This document shows, one piece after another, positions 33,478 through 42,350 of a stretch of 59,220 nt of DNA. Made by a program: the position numbers and the translations under genes. Where the stretch lies: NCBI RefSeq assembly GCF_025420585.1, contig NZ_JAOEGB010000037.1, forward strand, positions 1-59,220. Direction: 5' to 3'. The notes below the pieces were generated by a model that saw only the letters and a program-made list of their open reading frames with translations, searched no databases and was not told where the DNA came from. The DNA comes from Planotetraspora sp. A-T 1434 (lineage in GTDB: Bacteria > Actinomycetota > Actinomycetes > Streptosporangiales > Streptosporangiaceae). Every line of letters begins with the position of its first letter. Position 1 is the first letter of the stretch.

Positions 33478-35943
33478 TCATGCCGGCCTAGCGAGTCGAG
33501 CGAAAGAAAGTACGACCACCGTCGACAGCAACCAGCCCAACAGGCTTGCCACGTTCAGCAGCGTGGAGATTAGAAGCCCGTGTGGGCTGTGTGTCTCGGG
33601 ATACCACGTCGCGCGCTGGCCCAGCGACATGAGAGGGACGACGGTATCCACTGTGTAGAACAGCGGATCGAAGCAGCGCACCTGCCCATCTCCACATGGT
33701 CCGGGACGTCCGCCACGCCGCGCCGCGGTCGCGGTCGCGTCCCCTGACGCCGCCACGGCGTCGACGGTGATCAGCCGCCCGTCCACCGCGTAGACGTTTC
33801 CACGCGGATCGGTAGCCCGCAAGGTCTGCTGGACCACGGGGCTCAGCATCATGATGCCTACCAGGGCAAGCAAGGCACCCAGCAGCCACAGGGCCCGGCC
33901 CGGCCGGTAGCCGTAGCCGACGCTGAGGCCATAGAGCAGATCAAGGGCGTTCCTGATCCATTGGCCCGGCGAGCGGCCGCGCGACCCCGAGGCCCGCCTT
34001 GCCTGCCGACGCTGCTCGATGAGCAGTCGCTCAGCCTCCCCCGGGCGGCCATGCTGGCGGAACACCCTAGCCGCCTGCTCATAGGGGCCGGCGTCGAAGG
34101 AGCTCATCGCGCGCAACCAGTCGCGGCGGGCTCGCCAGTCCCAGATACCGTCGAAGCGGTCGTAAACGAATCCTGCGATCGCCGAGTCCCGTGGCCACCT
34201 GGCGGGGTCGTCGGTGAGCACGGTGGTGGATGCACCGGTCAGGTCCACCAGCGGTGGAACCTCGGTCCAGCGCAAACGCATACCCCCGCGTGCCGTGGCC
34301 GACACCGCTTCGATCCCTCCGGCGAAGGTCCCACCCTCGCAGTCGAGTTGCCCCTCCACAATGCACCGATTCAGCAGTACCCTCCCCTCCGCGAGGAATC
34401 CTCCGGAGAGCAATATCGACCCCCGTACCACCACCCGCTGGAGCGACAACGCCTCACCGCCCGGATTGCGCAGCCGGGCGCCATGGGCATCCACGATGCC
34501 GCCGACCGTCGCGGAGCGGAATCTCAGCCTGCCGCCGACGGCTTCCACGCCTCGCAAGTCCAGCGAGCTTTCAATCACCACGCCCTCTGCGGCGATGAGT
34601 GAACCCTTCACCGGCTGACTCCACCGTGTCCCCTGGAGGGTGAGATTGCCCTTGATATGCGCCCCTACCAGCCGCAGCGTGCCTTGGATCGCCGCTCCCT
34701 CCTCTATGACCAGGCTGGAGCGCAACTCGGCGTTGGTCAGGTCGAGGGCATGCCCCCCGCCAACTGTGAACTCGCATCCCCGTTGGACACGGATGGTGCT
34801 GAACGAGCCCATCGAGAGGTCCATACCGCCGCTGATTTGGCACTCGCCCTCAACGCTGAGGTCCCCGCCGATGAAGAGACCGGGGGCGCTGACCGCGGTC
34901 CCCCCACTGCGGCTGCTGGAATACCCCACGCCCCTGACCGCCTCAGTCGGCTCGAAGATGGCGTTGCGAATCAGGAACTGTCCGGAAATACGAGCGTTGC
35001 CCAGCCCGATGCGGCCACGGACCAGCGGGCGGCGGCCTGTCTGGTCGTCAATAAGGAACACACTGCCACCGATCCGCGCATCGCCCAGGTTCAGGGCCAG
35101 TCCTCGCTCCGAACCGGTCAGCCGGGCACCGGTCAAATCGAGCGAACCCTCCACCTGCACCCCAAGCAGCCGCATTGCGCCGCGTGCCTCAAAGTCGTGC
35201 AGCAGCCGGATGCTTCCGCCCACCCGCATCCGGTCGGCCTGCATCGCCCGCATCGCAGACTCGATGACCGTGTCCAGGCAGAGCAGGCGCCCGCCGATCT
35301 CCGACTCGCACAGCCAGACGGCCGCAGTGCAGGACGTGCTGGCCGAGGTCCACAGATCGCCGGTAATACGTGACCTGGACAGGTCCAGATCACGGCGGAC
35401 CCGCAGCCCGTTGGCCAGAATGCCGGGCACCGTGCAGGTGTCGAACACCAGTAGGTGCAGGTCGGCCCCGTCCAAGTTGACGGGACGATCGAATACGCAT
35501 CCGACGAAGCGGAGAGGGAAAGGCACCTCCATCCCGCTCAGGTCGAGATCGCCCCTGATCCTTGCGCCTTCGATCACCAGGCCACGCGGGTCCATCTCCT
35601 CGCGGCCTCGCCGGCACAGCTCACGTACCAGATGGGCCTCGATGAGGAGGTCCTGGCCGTCCGCCTGGATGGCCTGGCCTGCCGCGCAGGCCCGCAACAG
35701 GACCGCCATATCGAGGACCTTCTCGCTGCCGGACGTCCCCTCATGCCTGGGGAAACGAGGCCGAGCTGAATCCTCGATGCCAGCACGCCCGACTGCGTCG
35801 CTCTCCCCCATGCGGATCCCTAGCCCGGCCCTGTCGTCCTCCACGGTGGAGGATCGCCGCCGCCGCTCAGCCCGGGCGGCCAGCGCACCGGTGACCGCGG
35901 CGCTCGCTAAGCCAGCCAGCCCGAACACCTTCCACCGCCGCAT
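33478..35943 (-). CDS. very large membrane-anchored beta-solenoid protein
   Basis: 821 residues. The N-terminus is a hydrophobic helix (FGLAGLASAAVTGALAARAERRRR), so possibly a signal anchor. About residues 110-570 consist of many short strand repeats with alternating hydrophobics and D-L-[RST] or G-x-[IVL] turns (IEGARIRGDLDLSGMEVPF, VEGSLDLTGARLTG, VVIESSLDLRGVEAVGG, VEGQLDCEGGTF), reading like a bactofilin- or pentapeptide-like helix. A helical region (DWLRAMSSFDAGPYEQAARVFRQHGRPGEAERLLIEQR) follows, then C-terminal membrane helices (ALWLLGALLALVGIMML and LLISTLLNVASLLGWLLSTVVVLSF). Relatives are often labelled membrane-associated oxidoreductase, but no cofactor motif is visible. Function unknown. 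Confidence 0.8.
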   Translation of the reverse strand: MRRWKVFGLAGLASAAVTGALAARAERRRRSSTVEDDRAGLGIRMGESDAVGRAGIEDSARPRFPRHEGTSGSEKVLDMAVLLRACAAGQAIQADGQDLLIEAHLVRELCRRGREEMDPRGLVIEGARIRGDLDLSGMEVPFPLRFVGCVFDRPVNLDGADLHLLVFDTCTVPGILANGLRVRRDLDLSRSRITGDLWTSASTSCTAAVWLCESEIGGRLLCLDTVIESAMRAMQADRMRVGGSIRLLHDFEARGAMRLLGVQVEGSLDLTGARLTGSERGLALNLGDARIGGSVFLIDDQTGRRPLVRGRIGLGNARISGQFLIRNAIFEPTEAVRGVGYSSSRSGGTAVSAPGLFIGGDLSVEGECQISGGMDLSMGSFSTIRVQRGCEFTVGGGHALDLTNAELRSSLVIEEGAAIQGTLRLVGAHIKGNLTLQGTRWSQPVKGSLIAAEGVVIESSLDLRGVEAVGGRLRFRSATVGGIVDAHGARLRNPGGEALSLQRVVVRGSILLSGGFLAEGRVLLNRCIVEGQLDCEGGTFAGGIEAVSATARGGMRLRWTEVPPLVDLTGASTTVLTDDPARWPRDSAIAGFVYDRFDGIWDWRARRDWLRAMSSFDAGPYEQAARVFRQHGRPGEAERLLIEQRRQARRASGSRGRSPGQWIRNALDLLYGLSVGYGYRPGRALWLLGALLALVGIMMLSPVVQQTLRATDPRGNVYAVDGRLITVDAVAASGDATATAARRGGRPGPCGDGQVRCFDPLFYTVDTVVPLMSLGQRATWYPETHSPHGLLISTLLNVASLLGWLLSTVVVLSFARLARPA

Positions 35944-36445
35944 GGCCTAAAGAGTCCCCTTTCCCACGCCCGTGGGAGGACGAACGCGGGCCTCCGCCTG
36001 ATCTCTTTATAGATCAAGAGATGCAGGTGTCAATGCCCTCAAAGCGCCGAGACGGTCCTACGCCACAGCGGCCCTGAGCAGGTCGCAGATGCTTGCCCCT
36101 TGATCGCGATCCGATCGGCGATCGACCTCGCAATCCGGATCCGGCTGCGCCTCGACGGGGAACGCTGAAACATGCACTCCCCGAGCCTTAACGCCAGAGC
36201 GATCGCGGGCACCAATGCGTCGGGCGGAGTGAGCCCGACGGCGCCGAACACCGAGTTTTTCTGGACGAGGTGTTGCTCGGGCTCCTCGTCCAGGACTGGA
36301 AGCCGGACTCGAAGGTTTAGGCCGCCGCCCGACGAAGGCCGGGCCGCGGAGCCGACATGGACGGCCGAGGCCAGGACGGCTCATTCCGCTAGGACCTCTT
36401 AGGCCACGGCGGGCGAGGCCGCGGACTTGCCGGCTTGGTTCGGTC
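35944..36445. other. 502-bp stretch without a supported gene
   Basis: Upstream of the solenoid gene the DNA is locally AT-rich (35995-36035, CTTTATAGATCAAGAG), a probable promoter area. Further on, several overlapping frames exist on both strands but none has a ribosome site or recognisable domain; a minus-strand frame at 36100-36290 (FGAVGLTPPDALVPAIALALRLGECMF) is protein-like and could be a remnant. Confidence 0.4.
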
Positions 36446-37462
36446 TCATACCCGCTTGGCGTATTCCGGCAGACGGCGGGCGACCTCGTCCGGGGAGGGC
36501 ATGCGGGCGATCTCCTCGGCTATCGCGCGAGCCGCGTCGCGGTGGCCGGCGTGTCCGTGGTACGGCAACAGCTTCCGGGCGTGTTCGGCGATGGCGTTCG
36601 CGCTCAGTTCATCGGGGAGAAGGCGCAGCCCGGCACCTGCGGCGCTGAGAGCATCGGCGTTGGCGAACTGGTCGGCCCCCTGGGGGAGGATCAGCTGCGG
36701 GGCGCCGACGGCGAGCGCGCCGAGGGTGGTGCCGCTGCCGCCGTGGTGCACGACCACATCGACGTGCGGCAACAACTCCGCCTGCGGCACCCAGCTCTGC
36801 ACGGTGACGTCGTCCGGCACGTCGCCAAGCTGCTCCAGACTCACCCGGCCGGCAGCGACCACCACGCGCGCGTTCAGCGTCGCCAACCCCTCGATGGCCA
36901 TAGTCAGCAACTCCGGGGTGCCGAACGCGGTACCGAGCGTCAGGTAGATCAGTGGCCTCGAATCGCGCCGGCTGCCCCACGCGGGCAGCGCGGCCAGGTC
37001 GGAATACGGGACGGGACGCAGTTCTATCCGGTCTTCGGTGGCGAGGAAGTCCTCGTCCTGCAAGGAAGGCGGGCAGATGTCGACATGCGGCCGCCCGGGA
37101 GCCTCGGCGTTCTTCGTGGGCAGCTCGAGACCGATTCCTTCCGGAATCATGCGGCCGAACCCATGCCAGATACCGGGAATACCGGCACGGTGCGCGGCGA
37201 CGGCCGCCCCCGGCACCCCCCATTCATGAACGACGAGGTCGGGCCGCAACCGCGCCAGTTCCGGTTCGAGATCCTCGGCGTACACCTCGTAGAACGAATC
37301 CGCAGGGCGAAAGGGCCGCAGTCCGTTCGCGGCCAGCGGTGCGTGGACGTTCTCGCCGGCGGCGAAATGCACCTCGTGCCCGGCATCTCGTACGGCGATC
37401 GCGAGAGGGATCAGCGGATAGGTGTGACCGACCGACGCAAGACTGGCAAATAGCACGCGCAT
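36446..37462 (-). CDS. MGT-type glycosyltransferase (GT1, macrolide/erythronolide-like)
   Basis: 338 residues from ATG 37462; an upstream extension is not protein-like. Two Rossmann domains of the GT-B fold: MRVLFASLASVGHTYPLIPLAIAVRDAGHEVHF at the N-terminus, and the C-terminal nucleotide-sugar site VQSWVPQAELLPHVDVVVHHGGSGTTLGALAVGAPQLILPQGADQFANA. Shorter than typical 390-420-residue members. Transfers a sugar to a hydrophobic acceptor such as a polyketide; acceptor unknown. It points away from the rph region; no rifamycin-associated element precedes it. Confidence 0.85.
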   Translation of the reverse strand: MRVLFASLASVGHTYPLIPLAIAVRDAGHEVHFAAGENVHAPLAANGLRPFRPADSFYEVYAEDLEPELARLRPDLVVHEWGVPGAAVAAHRAGIPGIWHGFGRMIPEGIGLELPTKNAEAPGRPHVDICPPSLQDEDFLATEDRIELRPVPYSDLAALPAWGSRRDSRPLIYLTLGTAFGTPELLTMAIEGLATLNARVVVAAGRVSLEQLGDVPDDVTVQSWVPQAELLPHVDVVVHHGGSGTTLGALAVGAPQLILPQGADQFANADALSAAGAGLRLLPDELSANAIAEHARKLLPYHGHAGHRDAARAIAEEIARMPSPDEVARRLPEYAKRV

Positions 37463-37593
37463 GCCGACGAATCTATGCCCGACAACCCTGCGCCCAGCGA
37501 CGCGTTCACTCACGGCAATAGCAGAGCCGGCCCACGCGTGGGCGACCGTCACCGCCCTTGTGGATGCTCAATGCGTCGGCGTGCCGAATCGCC

Positions 37594-37639
37594 CGCTCAT
37601 CGGCATACCAGTGTGTCTGGGCACGCGTCGGGCAAGCGC
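37594..37639 (-). repeat. left arm of a 46/47-bp inverted repeat flanking the rph region
   Basis: The minus strand matches 42005-42051 on the plus strand at 43 of 47 aligned positions, including GCCCAGACAC and GGTATGCCGATGAGCG. It lies in the gap upstream of the glycosyltransferase gene and carries the dispersed TGCCGATGAGCG core. Confidence 0.75.
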
Positions 37640-37884
37640 GGCGAGGGAGATCGTCGCTGTGGTCGGGACGCGGTGATCACCGTACTGTGCAGTGGTCTGA
37701 ACACGCTGCTGGCCCGCGAATGGTGGGGCGGCCAGGCCCTCTCCTCCGGTCAGTGGCAGCGCATCGCGGGCGCCCGGGCGATCCACCCGGACGACGGCCT
37801 GCTGGTCATGGGCTCTTCCGCGACCTCTGGCTCTTGCAGCAAGACCGCGCAAACACTGCCGCCCAGGAGGGCACCACGTAATGA

Positions 37885-38165
37885 CCGAGTTCCGGGCCAA
37901 ATTGTGCTGCCCTTGGGGGAACCGCACCAGCGGGATGGTGTACAGGCCGAGCGTGAGCGGCAGGAACCGGGACGGCCGGGCCCAGACTCCCGCGCGGATG
38001 ATGGCCACGCCGGCGGTGACCAGGCCGGCCCCGGTCAGGATCGGGGAGACGCTGAGCACGTCGCCGAGGTCCCGGTTGCCCGGCCAGATCACCTCGGCCG
38101 CGGCGATGATGAGCTGACCGACGATCGCGCTGGCCGAAGCCCACCCGGGCGGCGCGGCCGTGGCC
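37885..38165 (-). pseudogene. fragment of an integral membrane protein
   Basis: Minus-strand frame with hydrophobic segments: ASASAIVGQLIIAAAEVIW, GDVLSVSPILTGAGLVTAG, VAIIRAGVW, FLPLTLGLYTIPLV. After this it runs into QGQHNLARNSVITWCPPGRQ, which is not membrane-like. The usual start is missing. It resembles the middle of four- to six-helix actinobacterial membrane proteins of unknown function. The rest of 37463-38331 holds the repeat copy and no other supported gene. Confidence 0.5.
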
Positions 38166-38331
38166 ACCGGCGTCTGAGAGTGCCAGGGCGCTGCGGCGGT
38201 CGTGGGGGTCCGGCACCCGCCGGAGGTACCCGGCACACTCCAGGCGGTCGAAGGATCTCAGCCCGCGGCGGACGAAAAAGCAAAGGCAAGAAGATCTCAC
38301 TCCTTGCCACTTCTAACGTATAGCGCACAGG

Positions 38332-38363
38332 GGGGCTTGCGGCAAGACCCGGGTCTTGCCGCA
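38332..38363 (+). promoter_or_regulatory. rifamycin-associated element (RAE) with 26-bp palindrome
   Basis: GGGGCTTGCGGCAAGACCC at 38332-38350 matches the 19-bp RAE known upstream of rifamycin-inactivating genes in actinomycetes. Here the second part also belongs to a perfect 26-bp palindrome at 38338-38363 (TGCGGCAAGACCC and its complement with no loop). Rifamycin-inducible transcription of the downstream genes is expected. Confidence 0.85.
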
Positions 38364-38410
38364 GAATCGGCGGCCGGACACAGCACCGACGAGGAAATGG
38401 GGAGCACGAC

Positions 38411-38522
38411 GTGGGTGTGTTGTCGATGTACGGGGGACGCGGCGACCTCGAACCGCTGATGAGATTGGCGGTGCAGTTGCGGGCGCTTGACGCGGAGGTG
38501 CGGGGGTGCGCGCCGCCCGACC
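38411..38522 (+). pseudogene. N-terminal remnant of a rifamycin-type glycosyltransferase
   Basis: GTG 38411 with GGGGAG 7 nt upstream starts VGVLSMYGGRGDLEPLMRL, AVQLRALDAEVRGCAPPD, the unmistakable beginning of a GT1 (vancosaminyl/rgt-like) glycosyltransferase (family: MRVLLxTYGSRGDVEPL...VCAPPD). After about 37 codons homology ends; the frame runs on as low-complexity sequence to 38671. Placed immediately behind the RAE, it is probably what is left of an rgt gene after a deletion that brought rph under the same control. Confidence 0.75.
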
Positions 38523-38667
38523 GGGCGCGGCGGCCGGCCGACTCGTCAGAGAGAAGCCAATCAGACATGAGGACGTGCCCAACAAGAGGTTCGACACAGC
38601 TCGAGGCGCCGGTGATTCGATCGGCCAGTGCAGTGCAACGGAGCACGGCTGCCCCGGAGGTGTCGCA

Positions 38668-41265
38668 ATGATCGAGCAGTACGTGTTGGATCTTCAAGAG
38701 GTTGACGAGACGCAGGTCGCGGTCGTTGGCGGCAAGGCCGCGCACCTGGGCGGGCTGTCGCGGATCGAAGGCATCCGCGTGCCGGCTGGGTTTTGCGTGA
38801 CGACGGCCGCCTTCCGGCGGATCATCGCGGAAGCGACGTCGATCGACGATCGGGTCGATCAGCTGTCGCGCCTGAACCCGGATGACCGGGAGGCGATCCG
38901 CACGCTCAGCGCGGAAATCCGCCGGACCATCGAAGGGATTGCCATCACGGGTGATCTGTTGGCGGCGATCACCCGCGCGCTCGCCCAGCTCGGCGAGCAA
39001 GCCGCCTACGCCGTGCGATCCAGCGCGACGGCAGAGGACCTGCCGACGGCCTCCTTCGCGGGCCAGCAGGACACGTACCTGAACGTCGTGGGACCGGCGG
39101 CAATCCTCCAGCACGTCAGCCGGTGCTGGGCGTCGCTGTTCACCGAGCGGGCCGTGACCTACCGCCTGCGGAACGGCATCGACCACCGGAAGGTCCACAT
39201 GGCCGTGGTCGTGCAGCAGATGGTCTTCCCGGATGCGGCCGGCATCCTGTTCACGGCCGACCCCGTCACGGGCAACCGGAAGGTCGCCACCGTGGACGCC
39301 AGCTTCGGCCTCGGCGAGGCCCTGGTTTCCGGCCTGGTGAACCCGGACGTCTTCAAGGTGCGCGACGGCGAGGTCGTCGCCGAGGCGGTCGCCGCCAAAC
39401 AGCGTGCCGTTCACGCCCTGCCGGCGGGCGGGACGCAGGAAGTGGCGATCGACCCGCAGCGGCAGGAGCAGCCGGCACTGACGGATGCGCAGGTCGTGCG
39501 GCTCGTGCGGCTCGGGCGGCGGATCGAAGCGCATTTCGGCCGCCCGCAGGACATCGAATGGTGTCTGGTCGACGATGACTTCCAGATCGTGCAGAGCCGG
39601 CCAATCACCACGCTGTTCCCCATCCCCGCGGCCCGCGACCGGGAAAACCACGTTTACCTCTCCGTTGGTCATCAGCAGATGATGACCGACCCCATGAAGC
39701 CACTGGGGCTGTCCATGTGGCAGCTGACGGCCATGACGCCGATGCACGAGGCCGGCGGGAGGCTGTTCGTCGACGTCACCCGGCGCCTGGCCTCGCCCGC
39801 GAGCCGCGCCGGCCTCCTGGAGATGGCGGGGAGGTCCGATCCGCTGACCAGGGACGCGCTGAAGACCGTCCTCGACCGCGACGACTTCGTCCCGGCGCTC
39901 CCGGAGGCCGGTCCCGGCAGACCGCCGGCCGGCCGCGCGTCCGCCCCGATCGAGACCGATCCGGCCATCGTCACCGAGCTGGTGGAGCGCAGCCAGTCCT
40001 CCATCGACGCCCTGCGGCGCGACATCCGGACGAAGACCGGACCGGCGCTGTTCGACTTCCTGCTGGAGGCCTTCCAGGAGCACAAGCGGGTCCTCAGTGA
40101 TCCATTGAGCATACAGGCGATCATGGCGGGGATGGAGGCCACCTGGTGGCTCAACGACCGGCTGCGGGAATGGCTGGGCGAGAAGAACGCGGCCGACACG
40201 CTCACACTGTCCGCCCCCGGCAACGTCACGTCGGAGATGGGACTGGCGCTGCTCGACGTCGCCGACGTGATCCGTCCGCATCCGGAGGTGGTGGCGTTCC
40301 TGCAGGGCGTCGAGGACGAGGGCTTCCTGGACGAGCTGCCGAAGTTCGCGGGCGGGACCGAAGCGCGCGACGCCATCGAGGCCTACCTCGACCGGTACGG
40401 CATGCGCTGCGTCGGCGAGATCGACATCACGAGGCCGCGTTGGCGCGAGCGCCCCACCACGCTGGTGCCCGTGATCCTCGACAACGTCAGGAACTTCGAG
40501 CCGGGCGCCGCCAAGCGGCGTTTCGAGCAAGGACGGCAGGAGGCGCAGAAGAAGGCGCAGGAGGTGCTCGAACGCCTGCGGGTCCTGCCCGACGGGGAGC
40601 ACAAGGCCGAGGAGACCAAGCGGATGATCGACCGGGTCCGGACCTTCATCGGCTACCGGGAGTACCCGAAGTACGGCATCATCAGCCGCTACTTCGTCTA
40701 CAAGCAGGCCTTGCTGGAAGAGGCCGAGCGCCTCGTGCAGGCCAACGTGCTCCCCGAGAAGGAGGACGTCTTCTACCTCACGTTCCAGGAGTTCCACGAC
40801 GTCGTGCGCTCGAACCAGGTGGATGACAAGCTGATCCAGCAGCGCAAGGACGCGTTCCGGTCGTACCACGCGCTCACGCCGCCCCGGGTGCTCACATCTG
40901 ACGGCGAGGCCATCTCCGGGGCGTACCGGCGCGACGACGTGCCGACCGGCGCCCTGATCGGCCTACCGGTCTCCGCCGGGACCATCGAAGGGCGCGCCCG
41001 CGTCATCCTGGACATGGCCCAGGCTGATCTCGAACCGGGTGACATCCTCGTCACGGCCCACACGGACCCGAGCTGGACGCCCCTCTTCGTCGCCATCACG
41101 GGCCTGGTGACGGAGGTCGGAGGATTGATGACACACGGCGCAGTGATCGCACGGGAGTACGGCCTACCGGCTGTCGTCAGTGTGGTAGACGCCACGCGGC
41201 TGATTCCCGATGGGCAGCGGATCCGCGTGCACGGAAGCGACGGGTACGTCGAGATTCTGCCTTGA
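38668..41265 (+). CDS. rph: rifampin phosphotransferase
   Basis: 865 residues, the usual RPH length, from ATG 38668 with GGAGGTG 5 nt upstream. It transfers the beta-phosphate of ATP to the C21 hydroxyl of rifamycins, giving resistance. Domains: ATP-grasp (1-315; GGKAAHLGGLSRI, VRSSATAEDLPTASFAGQQDTYLNV, VVVQQMVFPDAAGILFTADPVTG, DIEWCL, QSRPITTL), the large rifamycin-binding domain (about 316-750; SVGHQQMMTDPMKPLGLSMW, TRPRWRERP), and the swivelling PEP-synthase-like His domain (about 770-865; GGLMTHGAVIAREYGLPAVV) with catalytic His823. A rifamycin-associated element lies 300 bp upstream. Complete and apparently functional. Confidence 0.96.
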   Translation: MIEQYVLDLQEVDETQVAVVGGKAAHLGGLSRIEGIRVPAGFCVTTAAFRRIIAEATSIDDRVDQLSRLNPDDREAIRTLSAEIRRTIEGIAITGDLLAAITRALAQLGEQAAYAVRSSATAEDLPTASFAGQQDTYLNVVGPAAILQHVSRCWASLFTERAVTYRLRNGIDHRKVHMAVVVQQMVFPDAAGILFTADPVTGNRKVATVDASFGLGEALVSGLVNPDVFKVRDGEVVAEAVAAKQRAVHALPAGGTQEVAIDPQRQEQPALTDAQVVRLVRLGRRIEAHFGRPQDIEWCLVDDDFQIVQSRPITTLFPIPAARDRENHVYLSVGHQQMMTDPMKPLGLSMWQLTAMTPMHEAGGRLFVDVTRRLASPASRAGLLEMAGRSDPLTRDALKTVLDRDDFVPALPEAGPGRPPAGRASAPIETDPAIVTELVERSQSSIDALRRDIRTKTGPALFDFLLEAFQEHKRVLSDPLSIQAIMAGMEATWWLNDRLREWLGEKNAADTLTLSAPGNVTSEMGLALLDVADVIRPHPEVVAFLQGVEDEGFLDELPKFAGGTEARDAIEAYLDRYGMRCVGEIDITRPRWRERPTTLVPVILDNVRNFEPGAAKRRFEQGRQEAQKKAQEVLERLRVLPDGEHKAEETKRMIDRVRTFIGYREYPKYGIISRYFVYKQALLEEAERLVQANVLPEKEDVFYLTFQEFHDVVRSNQVDDKLIQQRKDAFRSYHALTPPRVLTSDGEAISGAYRRDDVPTGALIGLPVSAGTIEGRARVILDMAQADLEPGDILVTAHTDPSWTPLFVAITGLVTEVGGLMTHGAVIAREYGLPAVVSVVDATRLIPDGQRIRVHGSDGYVEILP

Positions 41266-41420
41266 CTGACCACTCACCGAGAAGGCCCTTCTGCCTTGCC
41301 AAGCACATATTTCCCAGCGGCACTGACCTGCTCGGCATCCGGATCTGCCGCGCGGGGGTGGCAGGGGATACCGATAGGTCGTCGTCGCGTAACGCATCCT
41401 GTAAGAGCACAGTCACGGGT

Positions 41421-41994
41421 ATGAGCGCGTTCGATGAGTTCGTTGCGGCGCCGACGGAGCCGGGCGCCGACCTGCTGACGGCCGCGCGCACCTCGGCCAA
41501 CCGCAACGACTTCGCCCTGGTGGCCCTGCTCGGCCTGCTGGGCCTTCGGGTCTTCGAGGCGACCGGCGCCAACATCCAGGACTTGGGCGAAGAGCACGGC
41601 CGCCGGGTGCCGCGGGTGGTAGGCAAGGGCAACCGGGTGACGCTGGTCCCTCCCGCCCGCGGTCGCCCGAGCGATCGAACGCGCAGTCGGCGAGCGGACG
41701 GCCGGGCCGATCCTGCGCAACATCCACGGCGCGCGCATGGACCGGCACGCCGCCACCCGCAGGGTGCGCCGCCTGGCCGAGACCGCGGTGGTGCGACTGC
41801 CCCGGATGCACCCGCACATGCTGAGGCACACCTTCGTGACCACCATGCTGGATGCCGGCGTCGACCTACGTGATGTGCAGATCACCGCGCGGCAGGCCGA
41901 CCCGCGCACCACGATGCGCTATGACCGCGCCCGCAACAACCTCGACCGCCGCCCGAACTACATCCTCGCCGCCTACATGGCCTCCGGAACATGA
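41421..41994 (+). pseudogene. frameshifted tyrosine recombinase/integrase
   Basis: The first frame from ATG 41421 has ALVALLGLLGLRVFEATGANI with catalytic Arg I; then near 41650 it shifts to RAIERAVGERTAGPILRNI and, in the same new frame, HPHMLRHTFVTTMLDAG (HxxR) and DPRTTMRYDRARNNL (catalytic Tyr), ending YILAAYMASGT at TGA 41994. The N-terminal core-binding domain is missing. The second His position reads ARQAD instead of the usual ARHAD. Remnant of an integrative element or phage. Confidence 0.75.
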
Positions 41995-42004
41995 AGCCCC
42001 GAGG

Positions 42005-42051
42005 GCGCCTGCCCCGACACGTGCCCAGACACGCTGGTATGCCGATGAGCG
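42005..42051 (+). repeat. right arm of the inverted repeat flanking the rph region
   Basis: Inverted partner of 37594-37639 (43 of 47 positions identical), 11 bp after the integrase remnant. Ends with the dispersed TGCCGATGAGCG core. The rest of the gap to 42350 shows no supported gene. Confidence 0.75.
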
Positions 42052-42350
42052 CGACGGCTGCAAGGCGCGAGCGCACTGCAGCTGCCTCGGGCTAGCCTGC
42101 GATGATGTCGCTCAGCTGAGCCAGTCCCTCGCTTGGCGTGTCGTTAATAGCTTGTCGGCCGCCTTGCGCGTCGCCGATGATTGCGGCCATGGCTACGACT
42201 CGGCGAGCCAATATGTTCATGCGCACCACGCTGGTCGAAGCCCTGCGCTGTTAAGACCTCACATTGGCGATGAAATGCTCAGGGCTTGGTGCGGAGGCTA
42301 CGGCGCGCGTGCGGGAGTTCCCTGCCATCACGACCGGACCGGGAGACACC

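Noticed and set aside
38089-40869. 926-codon open frame on the minus strand opposite rph
   Set aside because: Artefact of GC-biased third positions; no start signal, Arg/Val/Leu-rich with no domain, while the plus strand encodes a complete RPH.
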